This document shows positions 12,701-24,900 of a stretch of 64,000 bases of DNA, in pieces. Source of the DNA: Serinus canaria. Lineage: Eukaryota; Chordata; Aves; Passeriformes; Fringillidae. The stretch is taken from assembly GCF_022539315.1 (NCBI RefSeq), contig NC_066316.1, positions 54,189,994 to 54,253,993 of the forward strand. The letters are read 5' to 3'. The translations under genes were made by a program, and so were the position numbers. The notes below the pieces were generated by a model that was not told where the DNA came from, ran no database searches, and was given only the letters and a program-made list of their open reading frames with translations. Each line of letters opens with the position of its first letter. Positions within the stretch are counted from its first letter, which is position 1.

Positions 12701-14228
12701 TGTCCCCTAAAGCCAGGCAGAAGTCCTAAAACAGCAGAGCAGAGAAATCCACAGTACTCCTTTCAAAGGAACAATGTGTACTAAGGGGAGAAAATGCAGT
12801 TTGTTCTTGTCTGATTGCAAAGACTTTGGGGAAGCATAAGCAACCCTTACACAGGACACAGATCATCACTGTGGGAATCCCCTTGGGCAGCAGGAGATGC
12901 TGAAGACCCACAATCCCTGGGCTTCTCCTTATTCTCTAGGGAAAGGGCATAAAAATCACCTATATATGACTGAAGTAGGTTATGAAGTAATTAATAAAGA
13001 TTAACAGCTCCTCTTAGTAAGTATGCTTAAAGGCACAATGTATCTTCCTATTCCAGTCTTCTGGGTTTTAACATTCTGTCTGATCTCTACCAATTTTTCA
13101 TACAACCCAGCACAAGGCAGTAATATATTCCAGAACCATAAAAACTCTAACGTCATTCCTGTTATGCAAGAGTGCTAACACAAGTGTTATCACAAATTTG
13201 CTTGAAGTTACAACCAACTCATCAACAGAATTTTAAAACACATTTCTGTTGTCAGAATGGCAATGCCAGGTAAAATCATGGCCACCAACTCAAAAACACT
13301 ACCCACACTTGTTGGGAGGTTCAAAACAACATGCACTTCAATTGGACACAGGTTGCAATTTGCCTGATTCAGAGCAAAATGGACAAAAAGCTGCTCTTTG
13401 GAGACCAGTGCACAAAGGTGGGCACTAATTCTGGGCATTCCTGCCTCAGCCCCCAAAGTCCTTGCTGAGAGAAGGAAAACCATTAGTCCAGCCACGCCAA
13501 ATAGAAACTGCGAACAAATAAAGCATCTCCAAATTAGAGGGTGGCAATCACTGTCTCTCAAACACTGCACTTCTCCAAGCCTGTAGCTCAGTTTAAAACT
13601 ACTGATGGAGTATGGCTATGGTCACTGCAATATTATCAGTAAACCCTAGAAAGATCAGCAAAAAGAGAAGACAAAAACAAACTGACTCAATTAGAAAGCT
13701 GAAGCAGCTTTACTGTTCTCTGCAGGAACTGGGTTCAAGCCACACAGAAGAATGAATTTGACAAGTCTCCACCTGCTTGCCATTTGCCCCCATCACACTG
13801 CTCCTGCAGATGCAGCAGCTGTGCTGTAGATGCTGACCTGTCAGGGTGACCTCAAGATACTAAAACACCAAGTACAGCTAATATACATACAAATTTTTTC
13901 AAGCTAATGCCATATGGTAAATTCTTTCCAACAAAATACAGAGCATTAACACTACAACATTGCCTTTTGGCTCATAAGGATTGTTGTGTCAAGCATTTTC
14001 TTACCCTGAAGGGTGGATCAGTCTTCTCCCTGTGTGGCACTTGGTCCAGAGTGCCATCAGTACTGCTCCTTTTCAAACTGGAAGTGATGTCAGGCACGTT
14101 ACTAAAGTCTGCATTTGAAAAAAAACACATAAATAAATTAGAGGGTTATAGGACAGAAACAGGAAAAGTATTTGCTCTTACCTGGCTAACACGTTCAGTG
14201 TCTAGTACAATTACAACAGCAGGAGAGG

Positions 14229-14337
14229 ATCACAGAATCAATTAGGTGGGAAAAAAACCCTGAGACCACTGAGTCCAAACCTTTGACCTAACACCTCCAT
14301 GTCAGCCTAGACCAGGACACTAAGTGCCACGTCCAGA
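14229..14337 (-). mobile_element. CR1 3'-end fragment, inverted
   Basis: ATCACAGAATCAATTAGGTG followed by ACTGAGTCCAAACCTTTGACC and CACTAAGTGCCACGTCCAG is the reverse complement of a CR1 3' end. It is about 110 bp, diverged, with no coding content. Confidence 0.8.
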
Positions 14338-15933
14338 AAAAGTACAAAATTGGCAATCATCTCCCCACCCCTCAGAAAACAATGGGAGAAGTCAAAGCAA
14401 GGAGCAACTATGCCTTGAAACTCTGCTTTCCAAACAGCAGCTGGACATGGGAGAGTGTCTGAAGCAATGTGCATATCTGATCTACCAAAATAAACGTAAG
14501 GCTCTTGCTAACAGCACGCTTTTGAAGGCAGCACTATCTATAATCAGCACATTCTGTGCTGAGACAACCAGTGAAGATTATTAAATGCACTCAGCAGTTC
14601 TCCTTGGATGAGCACACCATTGTTCAACATGACTTAGTCCTCAATCCTTTAAAGATTTAAGAAGAAAAGAGAATTTTGCCCTGGAACAAACACCATAACT
14701 CATAATACAGACACAATCCCTTTTTCTTGCAAATACTTTACCAATTTTCTCAAGTTTGGAGTCCATCTACGCTGTAGCTGGAACAATGCAAAAACCAGAG
14801 CACTGCCCCGCTCAGCTAACTGACAGATTGTAACTTTCTGTAACATTTACATTTAAACTCAGGAGCTAAACAATCCTGAGCATTCACTTAAAAAACATGT
14901 TCTTTCTCTTTATATTTCTCAACTGGCTGCTGAAAATCTGCAGAGGTGATCACATGGAAATTCTAAATTAAAAATTCTAGAAGTGAAGAAGTGATTTTTG
15001 ATCTGCAGTATTATCAATCCATGTAGTTGAAAATCATAAAGCAACCAACAAATTAAAAAAATGGACAGAAAAGAAAATATAAAGGAAAAAGGATTTTCAG
15101 CAAACTCAGATGCTAAAACAGCAATAACATAAAGGGGGAGGTTAAAGTTTGCTGCTTTGTTTCCTAGCCTTTAAACCTCCAGAGTATAATTCACACCACA
15201 TTACCACATTTTCAAACTCTTTCTCAACACCTACAAATTCTGAAGATTTATTTTTAAGTGAAAGGTAAGAGTCTTATTTAATCACTAACACCAGCAACTG
15301 AAATGGTAATTAAAACAAATACCACCCATCTTGCAGTAATATCATGACAGCTTGCAATGAAGAAATTGGGGAGGACTACAGAATTTAGCTGCCTGGGTGT
15401 TGCCATTGTCCTGTCAATGCAGAGCAGGACCAGTTCCTCTCAGAGAGAATTGAACAACATGGACCGAAGCAGAGAGGAAAATGGGAATTTTAGGCCCTAA
15501 AAAGCACCTTGCAACTCACGAGGAGCCTTCCTGGTAAGACAACACATGGCTGACAGACTCCAGAGGCAATTCAGAGAAAAACATGCAAATAACTCAGCAC
15601 AATGTCAACTTGGGTTTTTCTATCTGTTATTACGGTGCTCAGGTCAAGCTTAGCATGGAGGCTGACATTTTCCACCCACATGCCAGTCAAATACTTGACC
15701 ACTTTCTCATTCCCCTATCCTTGCAAAAACAAGGTCTCATCCCTTTTCTCCCCTCAGGCTTTTTTACCTCCTGCCCCCAGAGTCAGGGGCTGCTCCTGAT
15801 ACATAAGAGCCTGTGTAACATGCAATACCCCAAGAGTTATCACTTTTGCAGAAAAAAACACATTTTATACAACTCCACTCCAGCCATCCATCGTCTTTAA
15901 GACCTTAAGAAAGGGTTTGTCTTGTCTGTTTAC

Positions 15934-15984
15934 TTTATTAGGCTTTTACCTCTCTTCTTCCAAGAGAGGTAAAAGCCTAATAAA
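15934..15984. repeat. Perfect 23-bp inverted repeat with 5-nt loop
   Basis: The left arm 15934-15956 (TTTATTAGGCTTTTACCTC...) and right arm 15962-15984 are exact reverse complements. They are separated by CTTCC at 15957-15961. A perfect 23-bp stem with so small a loop is not expected by chance. No flanking transposon ends were recognised. Confidence 0.95.
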
Positions 15985-16260
15985 AAAATAAAAAACCAAG
16001 CCTGAATAATTTTCTCCTTCCCCCTGGATTTTTAAAGTAATTTTGAGGCTCTCTTCTGTATATGAGTACACATGAATGCCTATCGACTTCCGCCATTGTC
16101 AGCTCCTCGGTAAGCCAACCCCTAAAACTAAAATTGACTTCAAAACAACATTTTCTTCAGGGTAAGGTGATGCTAAGGATATTATTTCCTATTGCTTCCC
16201 AGGTGAGCTCTTTTTACTTGCCCTTTGGGTTTTAATGCCCTTCTCATCAAACAGTATTCC

Positions 16261-16333
16261 CCTGACCATCAAAGTCTAGATCCTTTATGCCATATTTTGC
16301 AATGGCATCAAGGATCTAGAGTTTGATCTCAGG
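16261..16333. repeat. 73-nt hairpin, 26-bp stem plus 5-bp base
   Basis: The left arm 16268-16293 and right arm 16302-16327 pair over 26 positions with two mismatches (T-C and G-G) around the 8-nt loop 16294-16301. A further 5 bp (16261-16265 with 16329-16333) continue the stem after a small internal loop. The size and imperfect stem resemble a microRNA precursor on either strand. Whether it is transcribed as one is unknown. Confidence 0.9.
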
Positions 16334-17925
16334 TAGTGAGCTAAAGAGAAAAAAAACACTATTTCCCTGATTTTACAAAGTGATCATTAAACATATTTGT
16401 CCTTCACCAAGCAGTAAAACTAACTTACGCAAGCAATGAAGAGAGAGCATAAATGTGGGAAGAGGAAAATAGGTAAAACAATCAGCAAACAACATAAACA
16501 GAAGCAATCAGGATAACAACACACAAAGCAGGCAAATAGAATATTGTATTGCTTTTTCCAGATGACCCATCTTTTTCTGCCTTCACCCTCATTTTGTTTT
16601 TCCTTTGTAGTGTACAGCACTGTCAGAGATAGGTCTATATAGTCTTGCCCATTTTTATAGCATTTGCTGTTGGCAGAATGAGTTGCTGACGATGGAGAAG
16701 CGACAGTAAATGTTATTTTAAATAGCAAAACCTAAAAAAAAAGTTACACGGAAAGAATCCAAGGTGAAAAAAGACATCCTACTGCATCCTACATTGTATG
16801 CAGAACTAACATGGGGAGGGAAGAAAGAAAGGAAGGAAGGATGTATGGGTTGTTGATCAGTTTAGCGTCCATATCCTGTCTCCTCTTCCTTCTTTTGCGG
16901 TGGAAAGGGACTTCCTTTGGACCTGCTTCTACAGACTATTCCCAAAAAGCACAGAAGCAGCAATATCAGCTGCACAGTTCAACCCCCTCATGCCTCCCCC
17001 CACCGCCCCCCACCAAAAAAAAAAAAAAAGAGGTAGTATTAGAGAATGGGTAATTAGAAATGCAAAGCTTAAGGACATAAACACAGCAAAAAGTTCAACA
17101 CTGAAATTCTTTCTACTTCCAGTGATAAACGCAAGGGGACTAGCAAAGCCAAACTGTACAAAACATATTTTCTTTAAATATTAAAATTTGGATTTAGCTC
17201 TACAATAGAATTCAAATTATTATTTGTGAACATCTTTGATAATGTGAAAGTGTTCTCTTACAGGCTAGTTAACCACTATTCTTTCATTCAAAACTAGCAA
17301 CAAAACTGTATAGAATTTGCACAAGATTAAGAAAAATGCTATCATTGTGCAAGCACAAATTTGTTCCAGTATATATTATTCTGGTTCTTTTCTGGCCATG
17401 AGGATGGAAAAGTATGCAGGGAGATACATGTTCCTAAAAATCATTGAAATTCAAGGTCAAACCAGCACTTCCAGGCTGGTTTCAATCATTGTGTTTTTAA
17501 AAAACCAAAACTCTGATGTTACTAGAATTATGTTTCTCTCTACTTAAAGAAAACATGGAATACTTCACTGAAAACATTGCTTGAGATACTTTCCAGCATA
17601 GTAAATGGTGAGTGTATCATGGCTAAATCTGCCCCTACATCTCCATTACAGTAGTACATTTGATTTATTCTACTGACATACTTGTTATAAAGCTGTCTGG
17701 AAGAAAAATGGGACTGATAATAATGAGTTAAACAAAACATGGTTTAAATCTTTTAACATAATTTTTCTCTGCTGCAGTACACCTCTGTCCTGTTTACACA
17801 CACACTCATGCTTGCTGAGTTGAAATGTTTATCACTTCCAGCTGGGATACAGGAACCTCTGAAGCAGACACTTTTTTCCAGTCCAGCAAACGGGAGTGTC
17901 TCCAGAAAAGAAAATACCAAGTCAG

Positions 17926-18964
17926 TGTGGTAGGTTGACCCTAGCTGGACACCAAGTGTGCACCAAAGCAGCTCGATCACTCCCCTCCTCAGCTGAGCAG
18001 GGAGAGAAATGTTATGAAAGGGTCATGGATTGAGATAAGCACAGGGAGAGATCAATCACCAGTCACAGGCAAAACCAATGCAACTTGGAATAATTTATTT
18101 AATTTATTACTAATCAAATCAGAGTAGGGTAATGAGAAATAGACCCAAATCTTAAAAACACCTTCTCCTCACCCCTCTCTTCTTCCCAGACTTAACTTTA
18201 TTCCTTATTTTCTCTCCCTCCTTCCCCTGAGCAGCACAGGGCATCAGGGAATGGGGGGTTGTGGTCAGTTCATCACACATTGGCTCTGCTGCTCTTTCCT
18301 CCTCATGGGGATGACTCCTCACACTCTTCCTCTGCTCCAGCATGGAGACCCTCCCCTGGAAGACAGTCCTCCTTGAACTTCTCCAGCATGACCCCATCCC
18401 ATGGGCTGCAGTTCTTCACAAACTGCTCCAGAGTGGGTCCCTCACATAGGGTGCAGACCTTCTGGAACAAACTGCTCCAGGGTGGATCCCCCACAGAGTC
18501 ACAAATCTGGCCAGCAAACCTGCTCCAGCATGGGCTTCCCATGAGGTCACAGCCTCCTTCCTGCATCCATCTGCTCTGGTGTGGGTTTTCCACAGGCTGC
18601 AGGTGGATCTCTCTCTGTGGGCTGCAGTGGAACCGCTGCCTCACCTATGGTCTGCACCAAGGGCTGCAAGGTCTGCTACAGCACCCATAGCACATCCCAG
18701 CCCTCCCTTCCTTCTTTACTGACCTTGGTGTCTGTTTCTCTCAGATATTCCCAGTCCTCCTTCCAGCTGTGATCATACATTTTTTTTCCCTCTTCTTAAA
18801 TATCTTATCCCAGAGCAGCTACCACCACTGCTGATGGGCTCAGCCTTGGCCAGTGGTGAGTCCATACTGGAGCCAACTGGCACTGGGAAGCATCTAAAAG
18901 CTTCTCATAGAAGCTACCCCTGTTGGCCCCTGCTACCAAGACTTTGCAACACAAACCCAATACA
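17926..18964 (-). mobile_element. Solo LTR of an avian endogenous retrovirus
   Basis: The element is 1039 bp. In its own (minus) orientation it starts TGTATTGGGTTTGTG and ends GGTCAACCTACCACA, giving TG...CA ends. The flanks are GTCAG (17921-17925) and ATCAG (18965-18969), which fit a 5-bp target-site duplication with one change. An AATAAA lies at 18202-18197 on the element strand. The centre (about 18330-18600) holds imperfect tandem units built on CTGCTCCAGNNTGGG. No internal viral genes are present, so it is a solo LTR left by recombination. I recognise the consensus from passerine and other neoavian genomes but cannot name the family with certainty. The open frames inside it are by-products. 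Confidence 0.85.
18330..18600. repeat. Imperfect tandem units inside the LTR
   Basis: Units of about 35-55 bp centred on CTGCTCCAG(A/C/G)(A/G)TGGG(T/C) recur at about 18332, 18424, 18473, 18519 and 18568, with spacers such as TCCC(A/T)CAnnGGGTnCA. They lie wholly inside the LTR and explain the open reading frames seen on both strands there. Confidence 0.7.
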
Positions 18965-18969
18965 ATCAG

Positions 18970-21900
18970 CTTGTTGCAAACTGATTGCTGTTGCTATTTA
19001 TAGCAACATGCTATTGCATGCAATGCTTTGCATTTATAGCAACAGCAGATAAATGCTAGGATTCCCAAAAAAGCACAGGGGAAAAAGAGTGCCTCTATGT
19101 GAAAAACTTAAACTACATCACATGAAATGCATACTAAACTTTTTTCTTGATGTCTAGCAAAGGACCACCAAGTACTAAGAACACACTCAGCACCTTTAGT
19201 TACCAACAGCATCACCAAAGAATGCCATTACTCCTGCAATGTTATGTCTTGCTGGCAGGCAGGTAAGTGACTCAATCATTCAAGAGAAGTTACAGTCTAA
19301 CCACTAAAAACTGAGAGAAAACATGCTTCTTAAGTCATGTTCCTCACTGCTCAACATTCAATTAAAAACAAGCACAGAGCACACAGATGGGACAGTTGGT
19401 TTGAAAAACAAACACATGCAGCATACCCAAGAGCTCTGTATGCCTACGGGAATGTTTCCTCCCATGTTGATGCAGTGATACACGTACAAGTGGTGAATGT
19501 GGAAGTTATTCATGTGTTTGTGAGCAGTGAGGTACAATGGAAACTCATCGTCTAGCAGATGTGTGAGACAATAATAATCTCTGCTGCAATCCCAGCCAAG
19601 AATCCAAAGGAAATCAACTGGAAAACATCAACACCGACCATCCGGCAATTCATTTACCATAAAGAAGCCATCAGCAATTGCAAATGTCACTTATCTTTCT
19701 TCTTCTGTTTAATTAACAAAGAAGCCTTAATTACTTTCAAGTCATAGATGTTCTTACCATTTCAGCTGCTCACTGCAAAGGCACAATCATCATGAGGAGA
19801 GAGTAGGAACTGAGGATCCTGTTTCTTTATTCATAGTTCTCTTTTCATAATGCATCAGAACTTGTTCCATTTCAGACTGCTCTCACTGATTTAAAAAATG
19901 CCAAATAACCATCACAAGCATGTCAAGTGTTATCAAATGTCAAGCACTGTGTAGGTGGCATAACCACCTCTTTTTTCAAACTATGGCAAGAAGGAGTGTT
20001 TCCACCTGCCACTCCAAAGACAATGATAAATTGAATAAAAATTCCTTCTACATCTACATGAGAAGACAACACGGAAAAACTAAATGTACTCAGTCTCTCA
20101 CTCCAAGACAAACTAAGCCCACTGCAGGGCATAATTTTCAGGTCTGTGAGGAGCAGCAGCTCTGGGCACAACTTGCTAACTATCCTCAGCTATAGGAGAG
20201 AGGATGAGAGAGATGAAGTCCCGTTTTGTCAGACTCAGGCGAGGGAACTGCACCCAGGTGAGTGGAGATGTTTGATTAACAGTTAGCAGCTGTGAGACTT
20301 TCCTGGCATCCCTGACTTCACCTGATCCACTTACCACATCACCAAACACCCAGTAAAACAGAGTCTAAGTCTAAAGGCCATGGTAAAACCAGTCCCAGAC
20401 GGCTTGGCTGAACCAGGCTGAAATACGTCTGTAATCAACAGGGATGACTAAGGCAGAACAGCAATTAATGATCAGAAAATGGCCATGTCTGAGCTGGGTA
20501 CAAGCCATGCTGCACTCAAGCAGCTGAGCAGAGGACTAAACTTTAGCTCTCAACATATAAAACCTGGCATATGAACTTGAAACTCAGCAGCAAAGATACC
20601 ACTAAATTATTCAAGTGATGATGGGGAAAAGAGGATGAGGCTATACAGCTGGTGAATAACATCCAATAGCTATGCTTAAGGAAAGAATGAGAATTCTGTG
20701 GTAATCTAATTTTGGAAAATACAGATCTATAAACTATGTAGTAACCTCAGGCTTTCACAATAAATTCAAAGAAAGAAAAATCAGAAATGTGAAGATAAAT
20801 GGACTATAACATATATATATTATGGGTAATCTGACATCCACCTCCAATTAAGTATTTTTTAAAAGACAAAAATAAAGGATAAAAATAACCTTCTGAAAAC
20901 TTAGTTTAAAAAGAAAAAAAGAAATAGGAAACTTTTATAATATTCCTGGCAAATTATTAGCCAAAATGAAAAGGACAGGCATTAAAACAAGAGAGAACTG
21001 GCTAGCAGGTAAGATGAGAATGGATTTGTCTGAATTAACTCCTAGGCCTGGGAAAGGCTAGATTGTAGATTTTTTTCAGTGTGTGTTTGGGGACTAATTT
21101 TATTTGATATTTTCATTATTTGTCTCAGCAAAGAAAGTACAATAGTAAGTACTCCAATTAAATACTCAAATCAATCCAAGTTACCACAGAGCATTAATTA
21201 GGAGCACAACTGGAGATGCATCAAGGAGATGTGGATGACCTTGAAGATGAAGGCACAGTCCTAGAATGAAATCACATGGAAGACAGTTTCAGGGACCTGT
21301 AAGAACCATTGTTCTATAAGCTGGGACTCATGAGTTGGAAACATGAAAGAAAAATGTGGGAGTGTGGAGAAGGGGTTGAAAACATGTAGTTGTGAGCTAG
21401 AGCTCCTTAAGCAATGGCAAAGGCCAGCAGATACTGATCAGTCATTCCACTGGCCAGGAATATGTCTATGCCGGCAATTAGAAGACTGGTTTTCAACCAT
21501 CACACAAATAAATTTCTAGAAGAGACTTACCTAGGCACAAAGATTGCAAGCAATCTATTTTAAAATGGAATAGGATAAATGTATCAATAAGGTTGTCCAA
21601 AACCATAAACAAACAGAGGATTGGACATGCTGAGTCTGGAAATTCCTTCCCATCCTGGGTTTATCTATCACCAGCACAGCACAAATATTACACAAATACA
21701 TACATACATAAATAATTCAGCTACACAGGTTAAAATAGCCAGAAGCCTCTGTCTCTTCAGTAGAGCACAAGAAATACTTCAAGTTTCCTTAATACTGGTG
21801 CTTAAAGATCCTGGCAAAGAATGTTTATGACTAAGAGAACATTTATTTCATAAGTGCACGTGGGCTATGAGCCCTGACAGTTGTTGTAGCCCAGTTTCTT

Positions 21901-24900
21901 GCTGACTCCAACTTTGATGGTCATTAACAACTCTACTGCAACAAACTGATAATTAACTTGCTAGTAGTTCTCTGGCACTTGAAAGGGAAAGAGGACTCTC
22001 ACTTCCTGTCCTCTCTGCTACAGTTTTTAGTCTGCAGTAGTTAGATGCTGCAGATACAGTGGCACTTAAGCAGTTCTGATGGGCTTGGCCTAGTCTGTAA
22101 AAGACTGATATCTTGACATCAGATCAGAGCAACTGACAGCCTTTTTTAAACACTAGTACTGTCCAGTGATTTCAGACAGATTATGCAAAACAGCAATAAA
22201 GTGGGCATCAACTTATTTCTGAGAATAGTAATATGAATTTTAGCTTGAAAAAAAATAGGATCCACAACTGTAAAGGATTGCAGGAGGTCCAGAATGTCCA
22301 CTAGGAAAGAATGTGTTCAATATATTCAGTAATTCCCAAATGTTCTAGAAACCACTGATAAAACACAACTCAGCTGATCTTCAGCATGGAGGATATTCCA
22401 CTCCCTGTTACAGAGAGTTTCCATAATCCCCTGCATGGGTTATCTGGAAATGAGATATTACATTTGGGTAATAAATTTAAGCCAGGTGTATGGAAAGCTG
22501 CATTTTTCATTGTTGTGCAAATTCCCCAGACTGATCAGTTAATTATGATAAGCTTACAGTTATCATATTCTAGCCAAAGTTACTATCAAGAGAAAAGTAA
22601 ACTTCCAAGAGAAGATAACAAATATTTCCAAAATCCCTGGTGCAAATAATACCAAAGTCTGAGCCAACTCTCAGAAAGGAACAAAGTTTTGGTGGTCTTC
22701 ATGCCTTCAGACTTTCTGAAAAACAGGGAGTGGTAGGTGGACCATTCCAGCACTGCCTGGAGGAGATAAATATCAGCATAATGAGCTCTAAAAATGCTCC
22801 CTCGGAAACCACCACTCATAACTTCAGTTAAACAGTTCAGCCTGGCAGGTAGCATGCATGTGCTTATTTCTTTTGGTTTTATCCAACCTAATATATTTCA
22901 GGTTTTCAGCAGTATATTTAGTCTTTTGTAATGAAGTTGAAAAATAGGTCTGTAAGCATTCCTTCTGTATCCTTTTCCTTTCTGAAAAACTTCAAGAAGT
23001 ATCTTTCAAAAAGTAACAGTTGATCCAAAGGAATTTATTGAATGGCTTTCAAAAGACATTCTCACAATCTCTGTTAGAGAAGACATCCAAGTTTCACCAG
23101 AGAGATGAAGGGTTCTGGGTTCACTACTTCAGCTATGAATAACTCATATGTTTTCTTATGAGAGGATAAGTCTTTTCAGTTCTTAGGCTCATGTTATCCC
23201 CTGGGATCAGCATGGAAGGGGCACCTACCAGTTAGTATCCATGACAGAGCCCACACAATCTCTACAGCCCTTTAAATTTCTCTCTAGGTTTGAAAGAACA
23301 CAATAACTATGGTCAGGAAGAAGAAAAGCAATAGAAGACCCCATGGAAGATTCACTAACTGTCCCACAATGGCCATTTGCATTGGAAAAATTGCAAGTAA
23401 AAGTGAGAAGGGTCTAGAAGATGGAGTTTTGGGGATACACCTAGTTTAGTGAAGTTGTGATACAAGAGGACACGGGAGTTTCTGCTCCAGGGTTTCCATC
23501 ATGACTGGGTAAACATCAGGAGGTGTTCAGAGACATTCAAATAAAAGCAGTTTTTTTACTCTAAACAATCTTTAGCCAGAGAAAGATTGTTAGAAATTTG
23601 GTGATGAGTCAGCTGAGGAAACATTCAAAGACCATGACACAAGAATGGTCCAGCTCAAGTAACAAGTGGAGATCTAATTTCCACCCAGGAAAAGTGGACT
23701 GAAAGGTCCTACGTTTTTACGGTCGCATTTGATTTCTAGGCTGAAAACTGTCTCTAGGTAACTTCTGCATTAAGGAAACAGATTTTTAAGGGAAGGTGGG
23801 TAGATTGCAACCACAGATGAGAAATGCCCATTGAAACCCACCATATTCTCAAGCACTTCAAGCTGAAAGCCAAAGTAATTTGATTCACTTTTTTATCTTC
23901 ATTGAGGTTCTCTATGGATTTGAGCAAGAGACTGAGGTACCATAGACCCCAAGTGCAGATTCTTATTCATCTCCAATGGAGTATTCATGTTAGCTCAAGT
24001 CATGGAATCTGTGTAAGTTTTTAACTATTACACAATGCCGGTCCATTTTTTTCCCCACAGCTGGTACTCACAGTGTTCACTCTAATGCTGGAGTAAATCC
24101 AAATGTATTTGCAGGCAGTAATTGTGGCTACTAACTGTACAGTGGCTTACAGCTCTCGTGCTGCTTTAACCAACAGTTTAAAAGACAGTGAAACACTAAA
24201 TTTATTATCAATTGAAAACCACCTTCCTCTTTTTGCCTAGGAAATTTTCAAGTTCTTCTGAAAGTCTTCGAATTAACTTCAGATAACAACTAGCTCAAAT
24301 TCTTCTTGCTATATTACCATGACCTGAATCTACTAGCACTAGTAACTTCAGTCTCTAGAAAACTGAATGTTAGAAAAACACAAGAATAACTGAATTTAGT
24401 AATTCAGAAATTATTAAATCTCTGTAAGATATTTTGGCTTTTATCGCTTTTTGGTGCCCTGGATATTTTGTAATCTATTTTGAGAGTGGGTATACTCTCA
24501 GGTTAGGCTGTAACAAATGACTCCTTGGTGTAGCTGGAAGCTCATTCAGGAATCCTTTCCATATGTTAAAATCTGGAAAGAAAATTAGCATACAGCTGTC
24601 ATAACATCAGACTTCCTAGACAGGATTCTTAAACACAGAATTACTAGAGGCCTGTCACTAGCTAGAGTAATTGTTACCAAACAAGACATGCAATTACAGA
24701 CCAGCCAAGAAGATTCCCTTCATGGCCCCTTTCATCCATATGTTTTGGCTTCAGGGAGCAAACTATGAAACATCAGAAGGTGCTTTACATCCTTCTCAAT
24801 GTACAATGCAACCTGGCTGCTTCTATTTGCATATGTGATACTGCCTAGACAAAGAGAAATTCCTACTTCTGGCTAGGATCTGAAATGATCAAGCAGGGCA

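Larger units (their letters stand above)
2740..14228 (-). other. TIAM2: Intron (TIAM2), no recognised gene
   Basis: Holds the 7203-7224 palindrome, the 9694-9741 duplication and short A/T runs. A 66-codon minus-strand frame opens just after an acceptor-like TTACCTGCAG (about 6559 down to 6364); it is discussed as a finding but not called as a gene. Otherwise I see nothing supportable. Confidence 0.7.
14338..17925 (-). other. TIAM2: Intron (TIAM2) containing two strong hairpins
   Basis: Apart from the inverted repeats at 15934-15984 and 16261-16333 and an A run at 17016-17029, no coding or repeat feature could be supported. Confidence 0.7.

Noticed and set aside
18259..18690. Open frames of 143 and 113 residues on both strands
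   Set aside because: They lie wholly inside the solo LTR and arise from its tandem units; no viral protein is recognisable.
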